Part shown: positions 1 to 6,753 of the stretch, in pieces | Layout of the letters: every line of letters starts with the position of its first letter | Numbering within the stretch: the first letter of the stretch is position 1 | Source of the DNA: Synergistaceae bacterium | GTDB taxonomy: Bacteria > Synergistota > Synergistia > Synergistales > Aminobacteriaceae | Assembly (NCBI GenBank): GCA_017446645.1 | Contig: JAFSQO010000408.1 | Span: 1-6,753, forward strand | DNA: 6,753 bases | Direction of reading: 5' to 3' | Translations under genes and position numbers: made by a program | Notes under the pieces: model-generated | Told to the model about the DNA's origin: nothing | The model's database searches: none | The model's input: the letters and a program-made list of their open reading frames with translations, nothing else

Positions 1-1
1 T

Positions 2-703
2 GATTTACTCAGCGAAGTTGACTCTAATCCTCCTGAAATTATATTCGTGATTGACTTCGGCCAGATGATAAAGCCCCCTGTCCTTGACTGCATGTGTCTC
101 AACATTCACCCGTCATTATTGCCCGAATACAGGGGAGCAGCTCCGATTCAGCGCGCCTTGCTGGACGGCAAAGATAAAACCGGAGTTACAGTATTTCAGC
201 TCGTTAAAGCAATGGACGCAGGGGATATCCTCGCACAACGTGAAATAACGGTAAAACCTGAACACAATGCTTCGGATTTGTATAATATTCTCTCGGATTT
301 AGGCAGTGAACTTGCTGCTGAGAGCCTCAAAGCCCCGTTAATCTTCAGGCCACAGGATAACTCACTGGCTACGTTTGCTGATAAACTCATGAAAGAAGAA
401 TTTGCCCTGTCGTTCTCGATGACTGCACAGAAAATCTTTAACTCAGTCCGTGCCCTCGATATGTCCGGCGGTGCTTATGTTACCATGCATAACGGGAAGA
501 GGCTAAAGCTATGGCGGGTGAAACTGCGAAGTGATTTGCATGATGAAGAGTCAGGAAAAATTTTAGAAATAGCGAACTGTCCTGTCATATCGTGCGGTGA
601 TTTTGCTGTAGAACTGCTCGAAGTTCAGGCAGAAGGAAAGAACAAGACATCAGGGCTTGAATGGTCGCGGGGAATGAGACTCAAAGAGGGCGAGATTTTG
701 TGA
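2..703 (+). CDS. fmt: Methionyl-tRNA formyltransferase, 5'-truncated by the window edge
   Basis: This cytoplasmic enzyme transfers a formyl group from 10-formyl-tetrahydrofolate to Met-tRNA(fMet), making the initiator tRNA of bacterial translation. The reading frame is open to the left edge (first full codon at base 2), so GTG at 47 is an internal Val and not the start. About 233 codons remain; the family is usually about 310-320, so roughly 80 N-terminal residues lie outside. The formyltransferase signature NIHPSLLPEYRGAAPIQRAL is intact. The catalytic Asn (codon 101-103), His (107-109) and, 38 residues after the Asn, Asp in MDAGD (215-217) match the spacing of E. coli Asn106/His108/Asp144. 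The C-terminal OB-fold domain follows and ends in RGMRLKEGEIL, a normal family ending. Its usual Pro-x-Pro-Gly-Ala stretch reads MSGGA here. Def often lies upstream of fmt in bacteria, but that region is not visible. Identity is secure. Confidence 0.96.
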   Translation, partial: DLLSEVDSNPPEIIFVIDFGQMIKPPVLDCMCLNIHPSLLPEYRGAAPIQRALLDGKDKTGVTVFQLVKAMDAGDILAQREITVKPEHNASDLYNILSDLGSELAAESLKAPLIFRPQDNSLATFADKLMKEEFALSFSMTAQKIFNSVRALDMSGGAYVTMHNGKRLKLWRVKLRSDLHDEESGKILEIANCPVISCGDFAVELLEVQAEGKNKTSGLEWSRGMRLKEGEIL

Positions 704-727
704 AGTGTAAAGTTTAGAGTTATGCGC

Positions 728-733
728 TATAAT
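728..733 (+). promoter_or_regulatory. Candidate sigma-70 -10 box (TATAAT) for the Nudix gene
   Basis: A perfect TATAAT lies 25 bases after the fmt stop and 46 bases before the Nudix ATG. The matching -35 is poor: GTGTAA at 705-710 with a 17-base spacer has only 3 of 6 consensus positions. There is no extended -10 TGn. It could give the Nudix gene its own transcript separate from fmt. No convincing terminator follows fmt, so read-through is also possible. Confidence 0.4.
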
Positions 734-765
734 TAGGCGAATTCATTTTTATAGCTAACAGAAAA

Positions 766-774
766 GGGCAGGTG
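766..774 (+). promoter_or_regulatory. Ribosome binding site of the Nudix gene
   Basis: The purine-rich GGGCAGGTG contains an AGG core at 770-772, 7 bases before ATG at 780. It supports 780 as the start, even though this gives an N-terminal extension of about 20 residues ahead of the conserved domain. No other ATG lies in frame before the domain. Confidence 0.55.
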
Positions 775-779
775 CTTTC

Positions 780-1385
780 ATGCCAATAGAAAAAAAATCA
801 ATTTCAGCAGGACAAGGTAACAATCTCTTCAATACTGAAGGGATCGAAGAAATCTGCGTCAACGAGAACAGAATCTTTGAAGGTAAAATCCTCAACGTCC
901 GCTGTGACGAAGTCAGGACACCGTCAGGGCATATCGCAAAGCGTGAAGTAGTCGAACACAAGCCGGCCGTAGGAATGCTGGCCATAACAGACAGACAGAG
1001 CGTCTTACTTGTCCGTCAGTATCGCTATGCAGTTCACGAAGCAACCCTGGAAATTTGCGCAGGCTTAATCGAAAAAGGCGAAGACCCCTCACAATCAGCC
1101 GAGCGCGAGATGCAGGAAGAACTCAACGTAAAGGCGAAAAAACTTCACAGGATCGGCGAATTCTACGCATCACCGGGATTCTGCACGGAACTGTTCACAC
1201 TCTTCGCAGCAGAAGGACTCGAACAGGCAGCACTGCCCCAGGACGAAGACGAAAATGTTTCGGTTGTCGAGATTGCTTATAAAGATATACCGGCCATGAT
1301 TCGTGAAGGCAAAATAAGGGACTCGAAGACTTTTGCAGCTCTTTCGTGGCTTATGGCGAAGGAGGGGATTGCCCCTGAAGTGTAG
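780..1385 (+). CDS. Nudix hydrolase, ADP-ribose pyrophosphatase family
   Basis: This predicted soluble enzyme should hydrolyse ADP-ribose or a related nucleotide sugar to AMP plus a sugar phosphate, using divalent metal ions bound by Nudix-box glutamates. It has 201 residues, a normal length. The pattern GRIxN-REVVEH typical of this family appears as FEGKILNVRCDEV (33-45) and KREVVEH (54-60). The Nudix box spans residues 95-117: Gly95, Glu101, Arg109-Glu110, Glu113-Glu114. The box normally ends E-E-x-G-U, but here reads EELNV, with Asn116 (AAC at 1125-1127) in place of Gly. Pro132 in SPGFCTE lies about 16 residues after the box, the position that marks the ADP-ribose subfamily. Residues 1-22 precede the conserved domain and include an eight-A run at 790-797. 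It sits between fmt and the MCP with 76- and 83-base gaps. Family assignment is firm; the exact substrate is inferred. Confidence 0.9.
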   Translation: MPIEKKSISAGQGNNLFNTEGIEEICVNENRIFEGKILNVRCDEVRTPSGHIAKREVVEHKPAVGMLAITDRQSVLLVRQYRYAVHEATLEICAGLIEKGEDPSQSAEREMQEELNVKAKKLHRIGEFYASPGFCTELFTLFAAEGLEQAALPQDEDENVSVVEIAYKDIPAMIREGKIRDSKTFAALSWLMAKEGIAPEV

Positions 1386-1450
1386 GTATAAAGCTGTAGA
1401 AGCGTCGTTGTAGCATTTCTGGAACTCACAAAAAATTTATTAAATTAAAC

Positions 1451-1457
1451 AGGAGAG
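1451..1457 (+). promoter_or_regulatory. Ribosome binding site of the chemoreceptor gene
   Basis: AGGAGAG is a strong Shine-Dalgarno match. It lies 11 bases before ATG at 1469, slightly longer than ideal. It follows an AT-rich stretch (1430-1449). I could not find a well-matched -35/-10 pair in the 83-base gap that would define the receptor's promoter. Confidence 0.75.
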
Positions 1458-1468
1458 ATTTTACTAAC

Positions 1469-3640
1469 ATGTTAAACAATTTCAAGATTACGGGAAAATT
1501 AACAATCGGCTTCGGCATAGTCCTTGCACTTTTCGGGGTCGCGGTCTTCTTCTCATGGACGAGTATCTCAGCAGTCCAGAAAGATGTTCAGTATTTGCAG
1601 AAAGTTGTAGATACGACAGTTACACTTGCAGTCAAGCTCACTAACGAGATAAGCTGGATAAGGGCATGTGTCCGAGACCTGAAATTCTCAGAGAGCGATG
1701 CAGACATGGAAAGGCTTCAGGGGTACTTCACGAACCTGCGGGCTTTAGTCAGCGAAGGTAACCAAATGCTCGCCCAAAGCAGACAAGAAGGCAACACCTT
1801 AACCGCACTTGCTGACAACCTGCCTGCAATGGAGAATACTATCTCTAAGGCAACGTCCACAATGGAGAAGACTTTCACGATGATTCGCAACAAGCGCACA
1901 GTTTCTGCGACCCTCAACAAGGAAATCGACAAGATGATAGAGCTTCTTAACAACGTCATTGATAAACAGTACGAGATTACACTCGGAAATCTGAAAAAGA
2001 CCCTTGAAGGCGTGGACTTCGAGACTGACATCAACAGAATCAGGCAGGCCGAGGCACTCATGACGGCATTTGCTGTTACTGCGAGAAACTATGCTGTTGC
2101 CCTTAACACTCGTGATGCAAAGATGATGAATGACATAGTCCAGCAGTTAATCAACGGCGAGAACATGTACAACAGGTATTACGAAGGCTCTCGTTTCCCT
2201 GAAGTCAGAAATATAATGTCAGCAGGCAGGGGAACATTCACGACTCTCAAGAACGGCTTCAATGACGTGTTGAACTCATTCACCCAGACTGAGCCGGCAT
2301 TCGCTGAACTCCTTGCAGCAGGTCTTGAGCTTGTCCAGGCTTCCAACAAGATAACTGACGCAGGGACCCAAAGAATCGTAGATCTATCAAAGGATGTAAA
2401 TGACTCGCTCGGCAGCACGATGACCCTTTTAATCGGCCTTGCAGTTGCTGCTATAGTAATCGGTATCGGAATAGCCCTTTACATTGCTAAATCCATCTCC
2501 AAACCTCTTGGACGAGTCGTTGAACTTTGCGGCAATGCCCGTGACGGCGATATGTCAATCACCCGCGGAGATTTCCATTATGAGGGCAAGGACGAACTCG
2601 GCAATCTCGGCGATGCACTTTCAGAAATGTTTAACTCACTGAGCACTGCAATATCTGATATTCGCGGTCTTGCAGTAGAGAGCCATGAAAAAGCAGGCAG
2701 CATGAAAGAGGACGCAGGCAAGAACTTAGACTATGCTAATAACGTCAGGTCAAGTGTTGCTAACGTCGTAAAATTAATGGAGAATAACTCATCGTCATTA
2801 CAGGAAAGCAATGCAGGCACAGAAGAAATGTCAGCAGCTTCAATGACATCAGCCCAGGCAGCAACGGACTGCGCAGAGTTCATCTCTAACATGACGACAG
2901 TTACAGGAAATGCAGTAGACACGGTCAAAGAGGCGATCGCAAACATCGTAATCCTCCAGAAGAAGACGAAGGAGAGCGGCATTAAACTTCAGGAGCTTGT
3001 CGAGAATTCCAACAAGATTAGCGAGTTCATCGGCGAGATCACATCAATCGCAGACCAGACTAACTTACTTGCCCTCAACGCAGCAATCGAGGCCGCAAGA
3101 GCAGGAGAAGCAGGCAGAGGCTTTGCAGTCGTCGCAGAATCAGTCCGTAAACTTGCAGAAGACTCAAGCCGTGCAGCAGAGAACGTCAGGGGCTTAATCG
3201 AGTCGCTCCAGATAAGCGTCCGTGAGACAAAGACATCAAGCGATGAGACCTCGGTCTTGCTCGATGAAACAACGGAGAAGGCCAACAATGCCCAGGACTC
3301 ACTCGGTGAGGCAATCGGACAGATCGACAAGGCCAACGACAGAATCCAGAACATTGCAGCAGTCGCTCAGGAGCAGGCAGCCTCAAGCCGTGAAATCGCA
3401 GCTGGTATCGACAACGTAACGAAGGCTACGACAGAGATTCTTGAACACTTAGAGAGCATCAAGAACGACATGGACGAGACCGCTTTAATCGCAGAGAGGG
3501 CAGCTCAGGGCGCAGTTGACCAGACAGGACTTGTCGAGAGCATTACAGAGTCACTCTCACAGTTCAAGATCGAGGACACCGGAGCACCGTCAAAGAAGTC
3601 TTCACCGGCAAGGAAAGCACTTCCGGCAAAGAAAAAATAG
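1469..3640 (+). CDS. Methyl-accepting chemotaxis protein with large helical periplasmic sensor
   Basis: This inner-membrane chemoreceptor should sense a ligand outside the cytoplasmic membrane and control CheA through CheW. It has 723 residues. A short basic N-terminus is followed by membrane segment 1 (about 11-30), an all-helical extracytoplasmic region of about 285 residues (31-317), membrane segment 2 (318-340), and HAMP (341-394, with Pro346 and DELG at 375-378). The signalling coiled coil runs to about 700. The hairpin tip is canonical: [18 protein letters not shown] ends at Glu547, followed by GRGFAVVA. Each arm is about 150 residues or 22 heptads, close to the 44-heptad class. Likely methylation sites are GTEEMSAAS (450-458) and AQEQAASS (633-640). 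The sensor's length and helicity resemble helical bimodular (HBM) domains, though this is inferred. The end is a basic Lys/Ala/Pro/Ser tail (706-723), with no NWETF-type pentapeptide. No che genes are adjacent, so it is an orphan receptor in this window. Confidence 0.96.
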   Translation: MLNNFKITGKLTIGFGIVLALFGVAVFFSWTSISAVQKDVQYLQKVVDTTVTLAVKLTNEISWIRACVRDLKFSESDADMERLQGYFTNLRALVSEGNQMLAQSRQEGNTLTALADNLPAMENTISKATSTMEKTFTMIRNKRTVSATLNKEIDKMIELLNNVIDKQYEITLGNLKKTLEGVDFETDINRIRQAEALMTAFAVTARNYAVALNTRDAKMMNDIVQQLINGENMYNRYYEGSRFPEVRNIMSAGRGTFTTLKNGFNDVLNSFTQTEPAFAELLAAGLELVQASNKITDAGTQRIVDLSKDVNDSLGSTMTLLIGLAVAAIVIGIGIALYIAKSISKPLGRVVELCGNARDGDMSITRGDFHYEGKDELGNLGDALSEMFNSLSTAISDIRGLAVESHEKAGSMKEDAGKNLDYANNVRSSVANVVKLMENNSSSLQESNAGTEEMSAASMTSAQAATDCAEFISNMTTVTGNAVDTVKEAIANIVILQKKTKESGIKLQELVENSNKISEFIGEITSIADQTNLLALNAAIEAARAGEAGRGFAVVAESVRKLAEDSSRAAENVRGLIESLQISVRETKTSSDETSVLLDETTEKANNAQDSLGEAIGQIDKANDRIQNIAAVAQEQAASSREIAAGIDNVTKATTEILEHLESIKNDMDETALIAERAAQGAVDQTGLVESITESLSQFKIEDTGAPSKKSSPARKALPAKKK

Positions 3641-3676
3641 CGCATATTACATAGCTGGTAATAATTAGAGAATTAT

Positions 3677-3713
3677 ACGGGGGAGATTTAAGTTTTAAGT
3701 CCCTCCCGTTTTT
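3677..3713 (+). terminator. Rho-independent terminator after the chemoreceptor gene
   Basis: Bases 3677-3690 (ACGGGGGAGATTTA) pair with 3696-3709 (TAAGTCCCTCCCGT) around the five-base loop AGTTT. The stem has 14 positions, with two G-U wobbles and one A-C mismatch. Five T residues run from 3709 to 3713, the first of them in the stem. It begins 36 bases after the MCP stop. It ends only 16 bases before the next gene's ATG, so it also forms part of that gene's immediate upstream region. Confidence 0.8.
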
Positions 3714-3729
3714 CATAACTGAAATTATC

Positions 3730-6687
3730 ATGAACGAAGCAAATTTTAATATACATATTCTTGACTTATTGAGAGAAGCAGGTATTGAACCTGAAGCTGA
3801 GGCTGCATTGCCTGGAGCCTCAAAGAAGCATACCGGAGAATCAGGGCGTGTTGACTTCATTGCTAACGTTGAAGGTTATTTACTCGTCATTGAAAACAAG
3901 GCTGACCGAAGCAAATTAATTTTGCGTAAAGACGATAAAGGTATTTCATTAACTCAGAAAGCAACTAGAGATTATGCACTCAACGGAGCTTTATTCTATG
4001 CACGTAAGATTTTAGAGCAGAGTCCTGAGTTAAAAATTTTTGCGTTCGGCTGTGCTGGTGACTCAAAACATCATGTCATAATGCCGTTATTTGTGAGTCA
4101 AAATCTTGTTAAGGAATTACCAGAGATTGATACGTTTAAAAATTTTTCACCGGGTAATATTGAGTTTTACTATAAACAAGCGATATTAGGTGAAAAATCT
4201 CCAGAAGAGCTTGAACTCTCAGATATATTGAAAAAAGCTAGGGAACTTCACAATCATTTGCGCAGTTACGGTGCTCTAAGCAATAACGAAAAGCCCCTCG
4301 TAGTGTCTGCGATATTATTAGCTCTCAGAGAACAGGCTCAAGGCTTCAAACTCGAGCAATTAACAGGTGATGACGTTCAGACAGACGGAGAAAAATTATA
4401 TGCTCAGTTAGTCAACAGTTTAACACGTGCAAGAGTTAGTCCGGAAGTCAAACTCAACCGAGTACTAAACCAGTTTACTTTCATTCGAGACCATCTTACA
4501 CTTAACACTAAGTACAAGTTCTCTGCAACCGAGATTATGACTCCGTTGAAATTTTTTGCAGAATACATCAACCGCGAAATTTACTCAGCAATCAAGCTCG
4601 GTAAATCACCGGAAGATTATCTTGGCAGATTTTACGGCGAATTCGTGCGCTATTCAGGAGGCGACGGCCAAACTTTGGGAGTTGTCCTGACTCCGAGCCA
4701 TATTACAGAGTTATTTTGCGATCTCGTTAATCTCAAACCAGACGACGTTATATTTGACCCTTGCTGCGGGACTGGAGGCTTTCTCATTGCAGGAATGCAC
4801 CGAATGCTACAGAATGCAAAGAGTGAAGCACAGCGCAAACTCATCAAGCAGTCTCAAATTTACGGAATAGAAATCCGCGATGACATGTTCTCAATCGCTA
4901 CTACCAACATGATTTTACGCGGAGACGGCCAGAGCAACCTTACATGTGAAGACTTTCTGAAGGCTGACTCATCAAATTTACAGCTTAAAGGTATTACTGT
5001 AGGTTTTATGAATCCTCCATATTCTATGGCCCAGAAGAGGCAGGACACCGGTTTGTCCGAGCTTGCATTTACAGAACATCTATTAGACAGCGTACTCAAA
5101 GGAGGGCGGGTCGCCGTAATAGTTCCTGTCTCTACGATGATTGGCAAGACAAAAGAGGATAAACTGCTCAAGGCCGACATTCTCAAACATCACACACTCG
5201 AAGGGGTAATAAACCTCAATAAAGATACTTTTTACGGAGTCGGGACTGTTCCATGTATTGCAATATTTACAACCGGCGAGCCTCACCAGCCTGATAAAAT
5301 TGTGAAATTCATTAATTTTCAAGACGACGGCTGGGAAGTCAAGAAACATCGCGGACTAGTTGAGACAGAGCGCGCAAAAGACAGAAAGCAATATATGCTG
5401 GACTGCTGGAACGGAAAAATTAAAGATTATCCGTCAAGTTTCATGATTGAGACTACTATAGAAGCGAGCGATGAATGGCTGCACGCGTTTTATTATTACA
5501 ATGACGAGCTTCCTTTGGAGCAGGATTTTATCACGAGCATTGCGGATTATCTGACTTTCGAGGCTAACATGATCTTTCACGGCAGGGGCTATTTGTTTGA
5601 GTCAGGGTGCGGGAGAGTCACTAGGAGTGAAGCAAAGAGAGTCTCTCTTGACGGGAAGAGCTGGGGAGAGTTTTTTATTTCGGACGTTGCAGAAATTATT
5701 TCGGGGCGAGGCATATTCGATGATGAAAGACTACCAGGCTTAACACCATATATAACGGCCTCAGCTGTAAATAACGGTGTGTCGTATTTTCTTAGCAACA
5801 CAAATGAAACTTTAGAGGCAAATTGCATCTCTGTTAATAGCAATGGTTCTATCGGGTTTGCGTTTTATCACCCTTACGAGGCTTTATACTCCGGCGATTG
5901 CAAAAAGCTCCGGCTAAATGTCAGAAGCAGAAATGTATCAATCTTCATTGCAAGACAAATAACAGCACAGAAAGATAAATACGGCTACAGTTACAAAATG
6001 GGAACAGACCGACTCAAGCGTCAAAAAATTTTGCTCCCGACAGACTCACACGGCCAGCCCGATTATTCTTTTATGGAAGACTTTGTGCGTTATCATGAGC
6101 AAGAACTCATAAGGACTTATAGGGAGAAAATACAATCACGCTTACAGAGCATAAGTCACGAAGTTCTGAGTCTTGACAGCAGGCGGTGGGCAGGGTTCAG
6201 GATTGGTGATTTGTTTACGTTGATTCCTGGCAAAGGCAAAGGAGCAAATTACCTAGTTAAAGATTCACAGGGCATATCATATCTCGGAGCTACAAACAGA
6301 AATAACGCAGTTCTCGATTTTGTGAAGCCTGAATCAAAACTTATGCAGCAAGGAAATTGTATAGCATTCATTAGAAACGGTGAGGGGTCTATGGGTTATT
6401 CCGTCTACAAACATGAAGACTTCATTGCGACTTCAGATATTACGGCAGGTTATGCGCCATTTCTCAATATGTACACTGGAGTATTTATCACAACGGTAGC
6501 GGATAAAGTCAGGGGTAAATATAATTTCAACTACAAGCGAAGTGATGCACGACTCAAAAATGAAATAATACAGCTTCCTGTGGACGACTCCGGCCAACCT
6601 GACTGGCACTTCATGGAGGAGTTCATGAGAGCAAAATTTGACTCGTTATATCTCGAGTATTTAACACATTATAATAATGGCAACTAA
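3730..6687 (+). CDS. Single-chain restriction-modification enzyme (nuclease-methylase-specificity fusion), type IIG/IIB, BcgI-like
   Basis: This 985-residue protein is predicted to methylate adenine at N6 in, and cut near, one bipartite DNA site. Residues 1-120 look like a PD-(D/E)xK nuclease: Asp42 (GRVDF), Glu55-Asn-Lys57 (VIENK), then a Q76...Y82 helix. A helical linker (about 155-260) follows. The methylase (about 265-640) has motif X-like GVVLTPSHI (317-325), motif I DPCCGTGG (343-350), GIEI (379-382) and motif IV NPPY (428-431). Two target-recognition domains follow: about 643-800 and 818-977. Each ends in a similar block, LPTDSHGQPDYSFMEDF (769-785) and LPVDDSGQPDWHFMEEF (949-965). From memory, BcgI subunits A (about 640) and B (about 340) sum to nearly this length, so it reads as an A-B fusion. 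No separate hsdR, hsdM or hsdS is present. The start is the only ATG ahead of the nuclease domain but lacks a visible ribosome site. The frame is intact and all motifs are present, so it is probably active. Confidence 0.9.
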   Translation: MNEANFNIHILDLLREAGIEPEAEAALPGASKKHTGESGRVDFIANVEGYLLVIENKADRSKLILRKDDKGISLTQKATRDYALNGALFYARKILEQSPELKIFAFGCAGDSKHHVIMPLFVSQNLVKELPEIDTFKNFSPGNIEFYYKQAILGEKSPEELELSDILKKARELHNHLRSYGALSNNEKPLVVSAILLALREQAQGFKLEQLTGDDVQTDGEKLYAQLVNSLTRARVSPEVKLNRVLNQFTFIRDHLTLNTKYKFSATEIMTPLKFFAEYINREIYSAIKLGKSPEDYLGRFYGEFVRYSGGDGQTLGVVLTPSHITELFCDLVNLKPDDVIFDPCCGTGGFLIAGMHRMLQNAKSEAQRKLIKQSQIYGIEIRDDMFSIATTNMILRGDGQSNLTCEDFLKADSSNLQLKGITVGFMNPPYSMAQKRQDTGLSELAFTEHLLDSVLKGGRVAVIVPVSTMIGKTKEDKLLKADILKHHTLEGVINLNKDTFYGVGTVPCIAIFTTGEPHQPDKIVKFINFQDDGWEVKKHRGLVETERAKDRKQYMLDCWNGKIKDYPSSFMIETTIEASDEWLHAFYYYNDELPLEQDFITSIADYLTFEANMIFHGRGYLFESGCGRVTRSEAKRVSLDGKSWGEFFISDVAEIISGRGIFDDERLPGLTPYITASAVNNGVSYFLSNTNETLEANCISVNSNGSIGFAFYHPYEALYSGDCKKLRLNVRSRNVSIFIARQITAQKDKYGYSYKMGTDRLKRQKILLPTDSHGQPDYSFMEDFVRYHEQELIRTYREKIQSRLQSISHEVLSLDSRRWAGFRIGDLFTLIPGKGKGANYLVKDSQGISYLGATNRNNAVLDFVKPESKLMQQGNCIAFIRNGEGSMGYSVYKHEDFIATSDITAGYAPFLNMYTGVFITTVADKVRGKYNFNYKRSDARLKNEIIQLPVDDSGQPDWHFMEEFMRAKFDSLYLEYLTHYNNGN

Positions 6688-6698
6688 ATTTCTTAGTT
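6682..6698 (+). repeat. Short perfect inverted repeat between the restriction-modification gene and the reductase
   Basis: AACTAA (6682-6687) and TTAGTT (6693-6698) are perfect reverse complements around the five-base spacer ATTTC. The left arm contains the stop codon of the restriction-modification gene. A T6 run (6706-6711) follows eight bases later. The stem has one G-C pair and the T run is displaced, so it would be a weak terminator at best. It could equally be an operator or chance. Confidence 0.35.
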
Positions 6699-6718
6699 AG
6701 GAGTGTTTTTTCTACAAT

Positions 6719-6753
6719 ATGAATTACCGCGAATTAGGTTCAACAGGTCTCAA
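6719..6753 (+). CDS. Aldo/keto reductase, N-terminal 11 codons only
   Basis: Only the start lies in the window: MNYRELGSTGL, followed by an incomplete codon. This matches the common opening of aldo/keto reductases (M-x-Y-R-x-L-G-x-T-G-L), which begins the first strand of the NADPH-dependent TIM barrel. An AGGAG at 6699-6703 lies 15 bases upstream, longer than usual. A stop codon in the same frame at 6698-6700 leaves ATG at 6719 as the only standard start. The 31-base gap after the restriction-modification gene would allow co-transcription. The family call rests on a very short match, and substrate and subfamily cannot be inferred. Confidence 0.7.
   Translation, partial: MNYRELGSTGL

Noticed and set aside
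47..49. GTG as the start of a short formyltransferase
   Set aside because: The frame is open to base 2 with family-like sequence before it (PPEIIFVIDFGQ), and the folate-domain N-terminus is required. This is a truncation by the window edge.
1055..1282. Arg-rich open frame inside the Nudix gene on the same strand
   Set aside because: It overlaps the conserved Nudix box in another frame, has no ribosome site, and its composition is that of a frame-shifted shadow.
1387..1392. TATAAA as a -10 box for the chemoreceptor gene
   Set aside because: No reasonable -35 lies 16-18 bases upstream, and a flagellar sigma-28 pattern (TAAA-N15-GCCGATAA) was also not matched here.
1393..1414. Possible hairpin GCTGTA...TGTAGC after the Nudix gene
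   Set aside because: The stem has six pairs with two wobbles and no following T run, so it does not qualify as a terminator.
2989..3354. 121-residue open frame on the - strand inside the MCP signalling domain
   Set aside because: It is antisense to the highly conserved hairpin region. Its Ser/Ala/Leu-rich composition is what the complement of such a coiled coil gives. No ribosome site or family match.
3726..3731. TATCAT as a -10 box for the restriction-modification gene
   Set aside because: It overlaps the ATG, so a transcript would start inside the coding region, and the -35 position is inside the terminator stem with no match.
5083..5349. 88-residue open frame on the - strand inside the methylase
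   Set aside because: It lies fully antisense to conserved methylase sequence, with no promoter or ribosome site seen.
5671..5676. T6 run in the restriction-modification gene as a phase-variation tract
   Set aside because: It is too short for typical slippage switching and the frame is intact through it.

Overview
The window is bacterial chromosomal DNA with five genes, all on the + strand. In order they are: the 3' part of fmt (methionyl-tRNA formyltransferase), a complete Nudix hydrolase of the ADP-ribose pyrophosphatase type, a complete transmembrane chemoreceptor (MCP), a complete 985-residue restriction-modification protein carrying nuclease, methylase and two DNA-recognition domains, and the first 11 codons of an aldo/keto reductase. 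The gaps are short (76, 83, 89 and 31 bases), so no stretch above 300 bases lacks a gene. I saw no rRNA, tRNA, CRISPR array or insertion sequence.

Organism: formylated initiator tRNA and an MCP point to a chemotactic bacterium. Arginine AGG/AGA codons are common and base composition is moderate, which argues against an enteric proteobacterium. The style of the receptor would suit an anaerobic Synergistota- or Firmicutes-like lineage. That is an impression, not a placement.

Layout: positions 1-1385 hold housekeeping genes. Fmt keeps its catalytic Asn/His/Asp set but lacks its N-terminal third because of the window edge. The Nudix gene follows 76 bases later, has a consensus TATAAT just upstream, and has Asn where the Nudix box normally has its last Gly. 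Positions 1469-3640 hold the MCP: a long all-helical periplasmic sensor region, HAMP, a long signalling coiled coil, and a Lys/Ala/Pro-rich tail. A good intrinsic terminator (3677-3713) closes that unit.

Positions 3730-6687 hold the most notable item: a single polypeptide that looks like a fusion of the two BcgI-type subunits. It reads as a PD-(D/E)xK nuclease, an N6-adenine methylase with DPCCGTGG and NPPY motifs, and two tandem target-recognition domains, each ending in an LPxDxxGQPDxxFMExF block. It should be a self-contained type IIG/IIB-like enzyme recognising a bipartite sequence. It starts 16 bases after the terminator, has no visible ribosome binding site, and is more AT-rich than the MCP where sampled, so it may be a horizontally acquired insert. 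An aldo/keto reductase begins 31 bases after it.

The genes do not form one obvious pathway. The likely transcription units are fmt (with or without the Nudix gene), the MCP, and the restriction-modification gene with or without the reductase.
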